Below are positions 15,545 through 24,321 of a stretch of DNA of 64,000 bases, in pieces. The translations under genes and the position numbers were made by a program. This stretch comes from Hominilimicola fabiformis (lineage in GTDB: Bacteria; Bacillota; Clostridia; UBA1381), in assembly GCF_020687385.1 (NCBI RefSeq), contig NZ_JAJEQM010000018.1:1-64000 (forward strand), given 5' to 3'. The notes under the pieces were generated by a model. It saw nothing but the letters and a program-made list of their open reading frames with translations. It was not told where the DNA came from and made no database searches. How positions within the stretch are numbered: position 1 is the first letter of the stretch; each line of letters opens with the position of its first letter.

Positions 15545-17608
15545 TCACTTTCCGTCAAAATCCAGCCTGAAATGTACATACTTATCGTTGCTGTCGATTA
15601 AAACCACGTCCGCGTCATAGGTCTTATCCTTTTTCTCGGAATACAAGCCTTTTACCTTTGTTCTGCCTTTTGCGAGCAAATCAGACGCCATTTTCTTTGT
15701 AATCTCTTTTCGCTTGCTTGTGAAAAACCTGTCATTTTTCCACATAACGAATTTACAGCTTTTATTAGCGCAATAAAAGTTATTTTTGCTTTCGTGTACG
15801 TCCGAACCGCAGCGGGGACATATACCGATAACCTCACGCGGCGCGCGGAATATCGCTCTGTCCTCGTCTGTGATGAATGAATATGTGGTTACAAGCTCCC
15901 TTGTCAAATCCTCAATTCCTTTCATAAACTGCTCCGGCGGATAATTGCCCTTTGCAATCTCGGCAAGGTTATTTTCCCAATCGGACGTTAGAATAGGTGA
16001 TGTGAGCTTTTCGGGAAGAACGCTGACAAGACTTATACCGTTATGAGTTGCAACAATAGACTTGCCCTTACGCTCTGCAAAACCTGTCTGTACCAGCTTT
16101 TCTATAATTGCCGCTCTTGTCGCCGGCGTTCCCAAGCCCTTGCGTTCCGCTTCGTCCGTTGTTTCGGCGGCTCCTGCCGTTTCCATTGATGATAATAGAG
16201 TGTCCTCCGTAAACGCTTTCGGCGGTGAGGTATAACCCTCTTTGACTTCTGATGAAACGGTAACGGTTTCGCCTTTTGTAATACAAAATACATCTTCGGC
16301 GCGGTCTGTGTCCGAATGAATATATCTTTTAAAAAGCTGTTCGATATTTTTCCAGCCCTCAAATAAAATGATTTTACCCTTTGCCGTAAACTGTACGCCG
16401 CCGCACTCCAAAACTGCGGTAATCGTTTCATACTCATACGGGGAATTAACCGCACATAACAGCTTGCACATAATAAGGTGAAGTATATTACTTTCGCCGT
16501 TTGGTATTTCCGCCAAGCTGATATTTTCAATTTCTGCCGTCGGAATAATAGCGTGGTGGTCTGATACCTTTTCATTATTGAATAAGCAGAATGTATCAGG
16601 CTTAAAATCCGTACAGTTTGAGAACGGCGCGAATTTTGACGCTATATGAACGATTTTAATAACAGTATTGTGCATATCGTCCGTTAAATATCGGCTGTCG
16701 GTTCTCGGATATGTAATCAGCTTCTTTTCATAAAGCGATTGAGCATAGTCAAGCGTCTGTTTCGCCGTATATCCGAATATTCGGTTTGCTTCGCGCTGTA
16801 ATGTTGTGAGGTCAAACAGTTTCGGCGCGCCTGTTTTCTTTTTCTCTTTAACAGCGGAAATACAAACGGCCTGCCTTTCGTGGCAAGCCGCTTGTAAATT
16901 CTGCGCTTCGTCTTTGTCGGAAATCTTATCGCTTACAGCCTTAATATTGCCGCCGTCAATTTCAACGGTATAATATTTTTCTTTCCTGAACATTGAAATT
17001 TTGCTGTCCCGTTCTGCTATCATAGCAAGGGTAGGCGTCTGAACGCGTCCTATATTCAAATGCTTTCTATACAGTGATGTAAACAGTCTTGTTGCGTTTA
17101 TACCGATAATCCAATCAGCTTTTGCGCGGCATAACGCGGAATTATAAAGATTATCATACTCGCGTCCGTCTTTGAGGTTATTAAATCCCTCGCGGATTGC
17201 GCTTTCTTCCATTGAGGAAATCCATAAACGGAAGTACGGCTTTTTGCAGCCACACATATTATATACAAATCTGAAAATCAATTCGCCCTCGCGTCCTGCG
17301 TCGCACCCGTTTATAATCTCGGTTATGTCGTTTCGGTTCATTAAACCGCTGACAACCTTATACTGATTTTCCTTGCCCTTGTTTATGGCAAACTGCCATT
17401 TTTCAGGTAGGATAGGTAAATCCTCATATTTCCATACCGCGTATTTTTCATCATACGCCGCTGCGTCCGCCAAGCCTGCAAGATGTCCGATACACCAAGT
17501 AATGATATATCCGTTTCCCTCAAAATATCCGCTTTTCTTAGCGGTTATGTTCAAAGCCTTTGCGTAGCTCTGGGCTGCCGACGGCTTTTCCGCAATTACT
17601 AATTTCAT
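15545..17608 (-). CDS. topB: DNA topoisomerase III
   Basis: A type IA topoisomerase of 687 residues that would relax or decatenate DNA during ICE replication and transfer. The TOPRIM domain shows the acidic motif DAGREGELIFR around residue 105, and the catalytic tyrosine is in KLITYPRTDSRYLT near residue 300. GRVQTPTLAMIAERD matches the family. The C-terminus has a zinc-ribbon-like CPRCGSDVHESKNNFYCANKSC. The length matches ICE TopB proteins. Starting nine bases before ardA, it is in the same operon, but a terminator hairpin lies just upstream at 17,642-17,673. Confidence 0.95.
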   Translation of the reverse strand: MKLVIAEKPSAAQSYAKALNITAKKSGYFEGNGYIITWCIGHLAGLADAAAYDEKYAVWKYEDLPILPEKWQFAINKGKENQYKVVSGLMNRNDITEIINGCDAGREGELIFRFVYNMCGCKKPYFRLWISSMEESAIREGFNNLKDGREYDNLYNSALCRAKADWIIGINATRLFTSLYRKHLNIGRVQTPTLAMIAERDSKISMFRKEKYYTVEIDGGNIKAVSDKISDKDEAQNLQAACHERQAVCISAVKEKKKTGAPKLFDLTTLQREANRIFGYTAKQTLDYAQSLYEKKLITYPRTDSRYLTDDMHNTVIKIVHIASKFAPFSNCTDFKPDTFCLFNNEKVSDHHAIIPTAEIENISLAEIPNGESNILHLIMCKLLCAVNSPYEYETITAVLECGGVQFTAKGKIILFEGWKNIEQLFKRYIHSDTDRAEDVFCITKGETVTVSSEVKEGYTSPPKAFTEDTLLSSMETAGAAETTDEAERKGLGTPATRAAIIEKLVQTGFAERKGKSIVATHNGISLVSVLPEKLTSPILTSDWENNLAEIAKGNYPPEQFMKGIEDLTRELVTTYSFITDEDRAIFRAPREVIGICPRCGSDVHESKNNFYCANKSCKFVMWKNDRFFTSKRKEITKKMASDLLAKGRTKVKGLYSEKKDKTYDADVVLIDSNDKYVHFRLDFDGK

Positions 17609-17641
17609 TTATTTAATCATTCCTCCTTTATTTTTACATAC

Positions 17642-17673
17642 AAAAACAGCACCCAACAATGAGTGCTGTTTTT
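17642..17673 (-). terminator. Terminator upstream of topB
   Basis: An 11-bp perfect stem AAAAACAGCAC / GTGCTGTTTTT, with T on both strands, stands between the 17,692 gene and topB. It could attenuate transcription into topB. Confidence 0.75.
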
Positions 17674-17691
17674 GTGGTTGTATATTATCCT

Positions 17692-18003
17692 TTATAAAAC
17701 AGTTATAATATCCTCTGAAATACCGTATTTTTTTGCAACTGCTTTTACTAACGCTCTTTCTGAATGGTATTCCGTATTATCCACTAATGTTTGGTCGTCA
17801 TATAATTCCTCATCATCTTCATCAAATAACATTATATGCTCAACTCGATATATGCCAATTAAGTTTTCTGGCATTTCTATGGATAATTCAACACGTCCTA
17901 TTTCTCCTATTACATCAGGTAGTCCGCTATCATCTACCGCCCAAACTTCACCATCACTAACTACAATCATTCCATTACCTGTATATTCATCAACCTTACT
18001 CAT
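17692..18003 (-). CDS. Small acidic protein of unknown function (103 aa)
   Basis: This acidic protein begins MSKVDEYTGNGMIVVSDGEV and has a beta-rich first half (IVVSDGEVWAVDD, RVELSIEMPE, YRVEHIMLF) and a helical end. No family is recognised. The ATG at 18003 is preferred over a TTG at 18009 because GGAG lies seven bases upstream. A terminator follows. It is flanked by topB and DUF4366, so it is probably an ICE accessory gene. Confidence 0.65.
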   Translation of the reverse strand: MSKVDEYTGNGMIVVSDGEVWAVDDSGLPDVIGEIGRVELSIEMPENLIGIYRVEHIMLFDEDDEELYDDQTLVDNTEYHSERALVKAVAKKYGISEDIITVL

Positions 18004-18088
18004 ATACAATCTCCTTTCTACTTGTTAGTAAGTATAAAATTTCTTGAATAAATATTATATCATAAACAAAGTAATATTGCAATATATT

Positions 18089-18721
18089 TTATTCATCTTC
18101 TGTATATGTATCGTCCTCGTTTTCGGTTTCCTCGTCCTCGCCGTCGGTAAATTCAAAATCTTCCAAATCGGGGGCGTTTTCCATATTCTTTTTTGGAAGA
18201 TAAACCTTGAAATAGTACGCGCCAAGACCGCCTATACCTATAATCGCAATCAGAATAAGCATTATACTTGAATTGCCTGACTTTGATTTATCGGTTTTCG
18301 GCGCGGTTTTCGTCTTACCGTCCGGCTCCGCCGACGGCGACGCCTGCGCCTGCGGTGTAGGGCTTGCTTTTACTGCTGCGGGTACTGCCGCGCTGTTTTC
18401 CTTTGCAAGCGCTTCAAGGTCGGATATATCAACCTTATTCAAGAAATACACATTATCGTTTACATTCTGCTTGTCGATAACGATAAAAAATACGCTGCCG
18501 TCCTTTGCGGTTACGCTTATAAACTGCAATTTATCACTGTCGGAAATGTTGTCTACAACGTGCCCCGCGCCCGCTGTTGATATGGTACGCGCCGGCTTCG
18601 GCGTTTCCGTTGCCGCCGGCGCTGCTGCTGTACTGTCATAGTTTGCGTGTGCGGTTATTCCGCACATTCCGCCAAAGCATAATAAAGCTGCTGATAATAT
18701 CGCAATAATTTTATTCTTCAT
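18089..18721 (-). CDS. DUF4366 membrane protein of the conjugation apparatus
   Basis: The 210-residue protein has a signal sequence (MKNKIIAILSAALLCFGGMC), an extracellular Ala/Pro-rich segment with a compact domain (LQFISVTAKDGSVFFIVIDKQ around residues 67-87), a transmembrane segment (SSIMLILIAIIGIGGLGAYYF near residue 165) and a highly acidic cytoplasmic tail. This is the layout of DUF4366 proteins in Tn1549/CTn elements, thought to be part of the transfer complex. The start at 18721 overlaps the DUF4315 gene by 11 bases. An upstream ATG at 18754 would destroy the signal peptide context. Confidence 0.82.
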   Translation of the reverse strand: MKNKIIAILSAALLCFGGMCGITAHANYDSTAAAPAATETPKPARTISTAGAGHVVDNISDSDKLQFISVTAKDGSVFFIVIDKQNVNDNVYFLNKVDISDLEALAKENSAAVPAAVKASPTPQAQASPSAEPDGKTKTAPKTDKSKSGNSSIMLILIAIIGIGGLGAYYFKVYLPKKNMENAPDLEDFEFTDGEDEETENEDDTYTEDE

Positions 18722-18989
18722 TCGTGCCGTCCTCCTGCTGCTCGTTTTCCTCAATAGCCTTTAATTCCTCCTCGTACTCGTCGGGAAGAAGAACATCACC
18801 CTTTGCATACGCGCTTAAAAGTACGGTAAGCTGGGGAGTGCTAAGTTTAACAGCCTTAACGAGATTTACAATCTGCAAATTCTCGGCTTCGACTTTCTGC
18901 GCTTCAAGATTGCGTAATTTTTGCTGATACTCGCTTATCTTTGCTTTTGTCCTTATAATATCCTTTTCGATTTTTTCAAGTGTTGCCAT
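18711..18989 (-). CDS. DUF4315 coiled-coil protein
   Basis: A 92-residue protein with an N-terminal coiled coil (LEKIEKDIIRTKAKISEYQQ onward) and an acidic end, matching the DUF4315 family that always precedes DUF4366 in this type of element. It overlaps DUF4366 by 11 bases. Function is unknown; a structural role in the transfer machinery is inferred from its fixed position. Confidence 0.85.
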   Translation of the reverse strand: MATLEKIEKDIIRTKAKISEYQQKLRNLEAQKVEAENLQIVNLVKAVKLSTPQLTVLLSAYAKGDVLLPDEYEEELKAIEENEQQEDGTNEE

Positions 18990-19010
18990 AATTAAAATAC
19001 CTCCATAAAA

Positions 19011-19757
19011 TTAAATTTTTTGTTTTGCGATAAATTCATCAATCTTTTTATCGACTTCGGAAAATGTATTCCCATATTTGAACTTTTGACTTGCAAGGTT
19101 TTTGTCCTTTGATAATATTTCAAGCTCATTCCATAGGTCAGGGTGGTATTGCTTCAAATATGCAAACTCGCCGTAAGTCGCGTTAGGACAGAACCAACAA
19201 CCGCCCCTTTTGTGATACTTATATATTGGGGACAGCAAATCATACTTGCTGCATAAATCATAAGCCATTTGTTCAGTATAGCCATATTCGGCAAGTAATG
19301 ATATTTTATTTGTACCGTCAAGCCTTGTAAGCCTCGCCGGTTCGTCTGCGGCTATTCCGACATATTGTACAAATCCGCCATTTACATTTTTCAAATAATC
19401 CTGAATTGCTTTTATTTTTATACGGCTGTTAATTGTACACATTCCACCTATCGGAAAACCGCTTTTTCTTCCATTTCTTAACGGATTTTTAGATTTTGTG
19501 ATTATCTGATGAAAACAATCTAAATAATCTTTTGTCGCGTGTAATATTTCAACCGTATAACCCCATTCTTCAAAAACGGGAATAGCTCTGTTTTTGATAA
19601 AGTCTATATGTTCGGGTAATTCGCCTGAAATACCGCGTTTCTTATCAAACATTACCTCGCTGAAAATGACGGTTGACGGCGGCAAGTTATGAATATGACT
19701 AAGTATTATTGCCGCCGTACTGTCCTTGCCACCGCTCCAACTGTAAAGATAACGCAT
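19011..19757 (-). CDS. PAPS-reductase-like PP-loop protein
   Basis: The 248-residue protein has the ATP pyrophosphatase PP-loop SWSGGKDSTAAIIL at residues 6-19, and a Cys pair with aromatic context GGCWFCPNATYGEFAYL at about residue 188. Another conserved part is IGGMCTINSRIKIKAIQDYL. This matches phosphoadenosine-phosphosulfate-reductase-like proteins carried by ICEs and phages, rather than the sulfate assimilation enzyme; related proteins act in DNA phosphorothioation or other ATP-dependent modification. The start ATG at 19757 directly follows the stop codon of the NlpC/P60 gene (TGATATG). The role in the ICE is not known. Confidence 0.8.
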   Translation of the reverse strand: MRYLYSWSGGKDSTAAIILSHIHNLPPSTVIFSEVMFDKKRGISGELPEHIDFIKNRAIPVFEEWGYTVEILHATKDYLDCFHQIITKSKNPLRNGRKSGFPIGGMCTINSRIKIKAIQDYLKNVNGGFVQYVGIAADEPARLTRLDGTNKISLLAEYGYTEQMAYDLCSKYDLLSPIYKYHKRGGCWFCPNATYGEFAYLKQYHPDLWNELEILSKDKNLASQKFKYGNTFSEVDKKIDEFIAKQKI

Positions 19758-19758
19758 A

Positions 19759-22293
19759 TCAACCGCCCCCAAGTCTGCCAAAGGCGTAAAAATGCGAACT
19801 CCAATAGGAACTATCAATACTCGCGTACTGAATAGGGTTGCCGCAATGTATCATCATACCGTTACCGACAAATATTCCGACGTGGGTTACAGGCTCGCCC
19901 GCGTTATATGTGCCTGTAAAAAATATAATGTCGCCGGGTTTTGCGTCCGCTCTTGACACAACCGCGCATTGATTAAAAATACCCTGCGCTGTTGTACGGG
20001 ATAGAGGATATACGCCTGACGCCTGATATACCCAGCATACAAAACCGCTGCAATCAAAACTCGTTGACGGTGAAGAACCGCCCCATACATACGGATAACC
20101 TAAGTATTTTTCGGCTTCCGTTATAAGACGTCGGAATGTAGCGTCGTTTAATGCTTCGCCGGGTATGGTATAACTCGGCGGCGCTGCCGGATTAGAATAA
20201 ATATCGTCCGCAAATAAATAATCGCGGTTGCCCTTGCTTTCAAGATATATACCGTATAATTCCCGCTGGTCGTCCGTAAGGTTCGTATTTGTAAGCATAG
20301 TAATATTCTTGTTTACAAGCGTAACATTGAGTATTTTATATTCCTTGTCGTTGCCCTCGTCGTCCGTCCTTGTTTCCGTCTGAGATGTAAGCGTTAATAT
20401 ATACTGCTGTTCAAACAAATCATCAAGCGGCTGTTTTACATCATCAAAAGTGAAATCCATATACAACGCCGTGAGGTAGGAAATGAGCTCATACGGATTA
20501 TGGCCTATCTGCGCCAAATCGTAATTGTATTCGTCATAACCTCCGTAATCGCGTTCAATATTGTTTATCTCACTTTGTAAACCGCTTTCAAGGTCTTTGT
20601 AATAGTTTTCCGCCGCGTATATATCTTCGTCCTCCGCAAAGTATGACGATACCATAATTGAGTTAAAGCCCGTTGTACCCATAACCGCGCAAGATGAAAT
20701 TGTAGTTGCTATCCAAGCAATTATTAAAGCAATAGCAAGAATGACGCCGAATACCTTTTTATGACGCTTTATAAATTCAACAACGTACACCGTAACGTCC
20801 TTTGTGGTCTTTGCGGCTCGTTTTGCCTTTTTAGCGTTCTGTTCGGCGCGCTTCGCCTGCTGGTATTTTTTCTTAATCTGCTTTTTCTGAAAAAATTTCC
20901 TCAAAGCTGATTTTTTCTTGAAATCGGGATTATCCGCAAGTGTTTTTTGAACAAAGGCCTTTGCTTCCGCTTTCTCTGCTCTGAATTGCAGACGCGCCGC
21001 TTTTTTATACGGCGCGTTTTTGCGGTTTTGTATAATCATACGCCCTGTACGGTTTCCAAACCGTAAAATGCTTTCGGCTTTCTGTTCTGTCTTATGCGCG
21101 GCTTCAATTCCTGTATTTTCGTGTTCTGTTTCGCTCACTTTTGAATGTGCCTTGTTTAATACGGTCATACCTGCCATATCCGCCGCATTTTTTACAGGGG
21201 AACGGTGGTATATATCGGATTGAGGCTTAATCTCTTTTTCAAATTTCAGACGGGTTTTAGCTTTCTTTTTCTTTTCATCATAAACACGCTGCTTTTTAAC
21301 CTTGCGCTTATGAGGTAATTTGTTTTGTGCTTTTTCCGCCTTGCCTTTGAGCTTATCGGCTTTCGCCTGCGCCTTTTCCGCTCGCTTAAACTGAAAATCG
21401 CCCTTTTCGGGAATATCTAAAACAGTATCGGCGTTTTCCGCCGACTCTGTTTTGGATTGCTTTTCCTGATATAAGCGGTTTTTGCTTCCGGCTGTCTGTT
21501 TTTCGGTTTTATCCTCTGACGGACGGAATGAAAATTCCGTCTTGCTTTCCCGCGTTTCAAAAACAAAATCCTCTTTTTCCGTTACTCTGTCAAAAACCGT
21601 ATCGCCTGCGTCAACCGCTTCTTTGATGTTGTACTCTGCTGTTTTTTCGGTCTTGACGCGCTTTTTCTGATAGGCTCGGTTTTTATCCGGCTGCTTCGGA
21701 TTGCCGTCTGCGGAATCCTTTTCGGAATCCGCGCCGAGCTGAAAATCCGAATTGCCGTTTACACGGTCAAACGCTTCATCAGGATTATGTGTTTGCTCGG
21801 TAAAGTCATAATTTCCGTTATCTTTTAAGGCTTCGGCACTATCCGGCTGCGTTTCTTCCGCCGTACTATCTGCGGAATGTTCAGTAATATCAACATCAAA
21901 TTTCTTTTGATTAAATTTGCGCTGATACCGTTTATTTCTTGCCGCCGTAGTTACGGCATTAGAAAAACCGCCACTTTTGGGCGGCTCGTTTGTCGGCGGG
22001 GAATATGGTATATCCGGCTGACTATCAAGGTTAATATTCTCTAAGTCCTCTTGCTGTTCTGTATTATTTTCGGTAGGCTTTAATATTTCCTGACTGTCTG
22101 ACGGATTTTGTACGGTAGAAGTATCAAGCGGCTTTTCGGTATCTAAAAATTTCTGCTGATACCTATTATGTTCTGAAGAAGTAAAGGGCTTCGCGCTGCC
22201 TTTTGCGCTCTGCCGTCCGAGAACGGTATCGGCTTCAACCTTTTTTGAAAAATCCGTGTCCTTATTCCGCGCCTTAAATTCATTGTCTTTCAT
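19759..22293 (-). CDS. NlpC/P60 cell-wall hydrolase of the transfer channel
   Basis: This 844-residue protein is the VirB1-like peptidoglycan hydrolase that would open the wall for the channel. A long charged cytoplasmic region (1-495) contains repeated segments of the type NRxYQxK (seen at least five times) and a Lys/Ala-rich coiled part. A single membrane segment follows (KVFGVILAIALIIAWIATTI near residue 515). The external C-terminus ends with an NlpC/P60 domain: catalytic Cys in FDCSGFVCWVYQ, His in THVGIFVGNG, and third residue in MIHCG. There is no separate lysozyme domain. Confidence 0.88.
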   Translation of the reverse strand: MKDNEFKARNKDTDFSKKVEADTVLGRQSAKGSAKPFTSSEHNRYQQKFLDTEKPLDTSTVQNPSDSQEILKPTENNTEQQEDLENINLDSQPDIPYSPPTNEPPKSGGFSNAVTTAARNKRYQRKFNQKKFDVDITEHSADSTAEETQPDSAEALKDNGNYDFTEQTHNPDEAFDRVNGNSDFQLGADSEKDSADGNPKQPDKNRAYQKKRVKTEKTAEYNIKEAVDAGDTVFDRVTEKEDFVFETRESKTEFSFRPSEDKTEKQTAGSKNRLYQEKQSKTESAENADTVLDIPEKGDFQFKRAEKAQAKADKLKGKAEKAQNKLPHKRKVKKQRVYDEKKKKAKTRLKFEKEIKPQSDIYHRSPVKNAADMAGMTVLNKAHSKVSETEHENTGIEAAHKTEQKAESILRFGNRTGRMIIQNRKNAPYKKAARLQFRAEKAEAKAFVQKTLADNPDFKKKSALRKFFQKKQIKKKYQQAKRAEQNAKKAKRAAKTTKDVTVYVVEFIKRHKKVFGVILAIALIIAWIATTISSCAVMGTTGFNSIMVSSYFAEDEDIYAAENYYKDLESGLQSEINNIERDYGGYDEYNYDLAQIGHNPYELISYLTALYMDFTFDDVKQPLDDLFEQQYILTLTSQTETRTDDEGNDKEYKILNVTLVNKNITMLTNTNLTDDQRELYGIYLESKGNRDYLFADDIYSNPAAPPSYTIPGEALNDATFRRLITEAEKYLGYPYVWGGSSPSTSFDCSGFVCWVYQASGVYPLSRTTAQGIFNQCAVVSRADAKPGDIIFFTGTYNAGEPVTHVGIFVGNGMMIHCGNPIQYASIDSSYWSSHFYAFGRLGGG

Positions 22294-22308
22294 TCATTAC
22301 CTCCGCTG

Positions 22309-23106
22309 TTAAAGTTCGAGATTATCGCGCTTTTTTGTCTGCGTCGGCTTCGGCACGCTTTTCTCTGCCGCCTTAATGGAATTTAACTCCTTGCGGATTG
22401 ACGGCTTTTTATCTGCGCTTCGGCTGATATTTTCCGTCTTTGCCGCTTCCTGAGCTTTTTGCATTTTCTCTGTAACATATCCGGGTAGAAGATGTTCGTG
22501 TACCATAAAGGATTTTTCATATTCTTTCGGAATGGGCGGGGAAATTTCCGTGAATAAATGTGAATAGGCTTTTATTCTGCCTTGTATATATTTTTCCGCT
22601 TCCGCCTTATCCTTAAATGAGCGTTCTTGTTCTGCAATACAGTTATTATGACCAACTGGACTATTTGTGCCAATAGACCATTTCACTTCCCAGCGTCTTG
22701 TTTTTTCTGAACGCCAGCTTGTGTAATCATACATACGGTATGTCATTTTATATACCATATTACTGATAGATGTACAATCGTAGTTATAACAATCTCTGTC
22801 GTTTACCCATTTATTTGAAGAATGCGAAACCTCCGGTACTTGCAAATACTCAATAGCCCTGTCAAATTGTCTTGTAATTGCCGCTTTTTTTTCCCAATCC
22901 CGCGCTGACTGCCGTACTTTTTCAAAGGCGGCTGTTTCTTTTTTGACGTTATTATCACGCATAGCCTGTATTTTTTCAAGCGGTTGTGAAATCAAATTCA
23001 ATATATCGGTTTCATTAACGATTATGGTATGCTCAACTTTAAGTGTGGCGCCGGCTGATAAATCGTCATTTTCATAAGTACGGTAATTATCGTAATCTTT
23101 GTACAT
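22309..23106 (-). CDS. ICE protein of unknown function with KPSI tail
   Basis: A 265-residue soluble protein of no recognised family. The central part (about 95-175) is rich in Tyr, Trp and Cys (NDRDCYNYDCTSISNMVYK, YDYTSWRSEKTRRWEVKW). The tail carries DKKPSIRKELNSIKAAEK and ends KRDNLEL, the bipartite C-terminal pattern found in ArdA and other operon members. It lies between the NlpC/P60 gene and the methylase-linked small gene and has an AGGAGG-like site before its ATG. Confidence 0.7.
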   Translation of the reverse strand: MYKDYDNYRTYENDDLSAGATLKVEHTIIVNETDILNLISQPLEKIQAMRDNNVKKETAAFEKVRQSARDWEKKAAITRQFDRAIEYLQVPEVSHSSNKWVNDRDCYNYDCTSISNMVYKMTYRMYDYTSWRSEKTRRWEVKWSIGTNSPVGHNNCIAEQERSFKDKAEAEKYIQGRIKAYSHLFTEISPPIPKEYEKSFMVHEHLLPGYVTEKMQKAQEAAKTENISRSADKKPSIRKELNSIKAAEKSVPKPTQTKKRDNLEL

Positions 23107-23125
23107 ATATACCTCCTGACATTTT

Positions 23126-23305
23126 TTATTCTAATTCCTTTAATCGGATAGGGCTTACAATCTCATAGCCGCGTCTTGCGGCAAGCTCGGCAATATCGGC
23201 AATCAGCTTTTTGCGTTCCGCGCGCTCTATATTCCTGATTGCTTCATACGCCGTAAAATCCTTGCACCCGCTGCCGTTAAGAAAATCCTTGTTTTCTCTG
23301 CTTAT
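23126..23305 (-). CDS. Small ICE protein, apparent ATA start codon (59 aa)
   Basis: An open frame encodes SRENKDFLNGSGCKDFTAYE and a helical tail ending RLKELE. The segment DFLNGSGC-D-TAY is typical of a small conserved protein next to the methylase in Tn1549-like elements. No ATG, GTG or TTG is available. The codon at the expected position is ATA, seven bases after GGAGGTG, overlapping the methylase stop codon. A single G-to-A change from the usual ATGA overlap would keep the methylase stop (TGA to TAA) and ruin this start. It may be silent or started at low level. Confidence 0.6.
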   Translation of the reverse strand: MSRENKDFLNGSGCKDFTAYEAIRNIERAERKKLIADIAELAARRGYEIVSPIRLKELE

Positions 23306-24321
23306 ATCTGCTCACCTCCAAACTCACAATATTTCTTACATCTTCCCGTTTCAATATCTGAAATGAATTTAAGTATAGGGAACACCTGCGGAGGACATAC
23401 GGCATTACCTAAGGCTTTTAGCCTGTCGGCTCTGCCGTCCGTCCTGTCCGTTATACGCGGAACGCCGACAGGTTCCCGTTCCCACAACTTAAATCCGTCC
23501 ATTGCTTCGGGAACCCCATTAACCATTCCACCCAATCGGGATTGAGCGCCGCCGTCTCCGACTGCGGCTGTTCCTCTAATATCACCTGCGCCGCAAGGTT
23601 CGCCCCGTCCTTGCTTTTCCTCATTACCTCCGGCGGAAATTTTGACCTTATCCCGTCCGACGCTACCGGCGTCATATAGAACACCGCCGCCGACAGCGGA
23701 AGGCTCCAGATTGCGCCGTTTTTGTTCTTCTTCCGAAATATCCCGTTGTCTGAAAGATACACATTCATATTTACAGCCGCCGTCTGCTTTTTGTTGTTGT
23801 CGGAGGCAAGCGGAGTGGGAAACATCAACGCCGACGATAAAAGTTCTTGTGCGCTGATGCCACGCGCCGACACCGCAAGCTGGTAATACGAATGTTTGAA
23901 CAGTGTAGCCCGCTTTTTCCAAGTCAAAAATCGTTTTGTCGAGCCCCATATTGATGAACCCAGCAACATTTTCGCCAAGCACCCAGCGGGGCTTGAGCTC
24001 TGTAATGACGCGGCACATTTCAGGCCACAAGTAGCGGGTATCTTCAAACCCTTTTTGTTTCCCCGCGCTTGAAAACGGCTGACAGGGAAATCCGCCGCTA
24101 ATGAGGGTAACGCTGTTTCGTCCTGTTTTTTCAAAAAATACCTCCTTTGTTAGAGTTGTAATATCACGAAATCGGGGCACGCGAGGCCACCGCTTTTCAA
24201 GTATGGAAGTCTGGAAATCCGCCCATTCACATTGGCAGACGGTTTTAAACCCCGCTGCTTCTGCGGCGAGGTCTATTCCGCCTATACCTGTAAACAGGCT
24301 TAAATGCGTTAAATCATTCAT
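23302..24321 (-). CDS. C5-cytosine DNA methyltransferase
   Basis: A 339-residue Dcm-type methylase that would mark ICE DNA, probably to protect it from host restriction. The S-adenosylmethionine motif is LSLFTGIGGIDLAAEAAGF (residues 8-26), the catalytic Cys80 is in GGFPCQPFSSAGKQ, motif VI is ENVAGF, motif VIII is QRTRTFIVG, and the end has KALGNAVCPPQVFPIL. The target-recognition part (about 180-280) is glycine-rich and short. No cognate endonuclease is beside it. The start overlaps the VirB4 stop region by eight bases. Confidence 0.92.
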   Translation of the reverse strand: MNDLTHLSLFTGIGGIDLAAEAAGFKTVCQCEWADFQTSILEKRWPRVPRFRDITTLTKEVFFEKTGRNSVTLISGGFPCQPFSSAGKQKGFEDTRYLWPEMCRVITELKPRWVLGENVAGFINMGLDKTIFDLEKAGYTVQTFVLPACGVGAWHQRTRTFIVGVDVSHSACLRQQQKADGGCKYECVSFRQRDISEEEQKRRNLEPSAVGGGVLYDAGSVGRDKVKISAGGNEEKQGRGEPCGAGDIRGTAAVGDGGAQSRLGGMVNGVPEAMDGFKLWEREPVGVPRITDRTDGRADRLKALGNAVCPPQVFPILKFISDIETGRCKKYCEFGGEQI

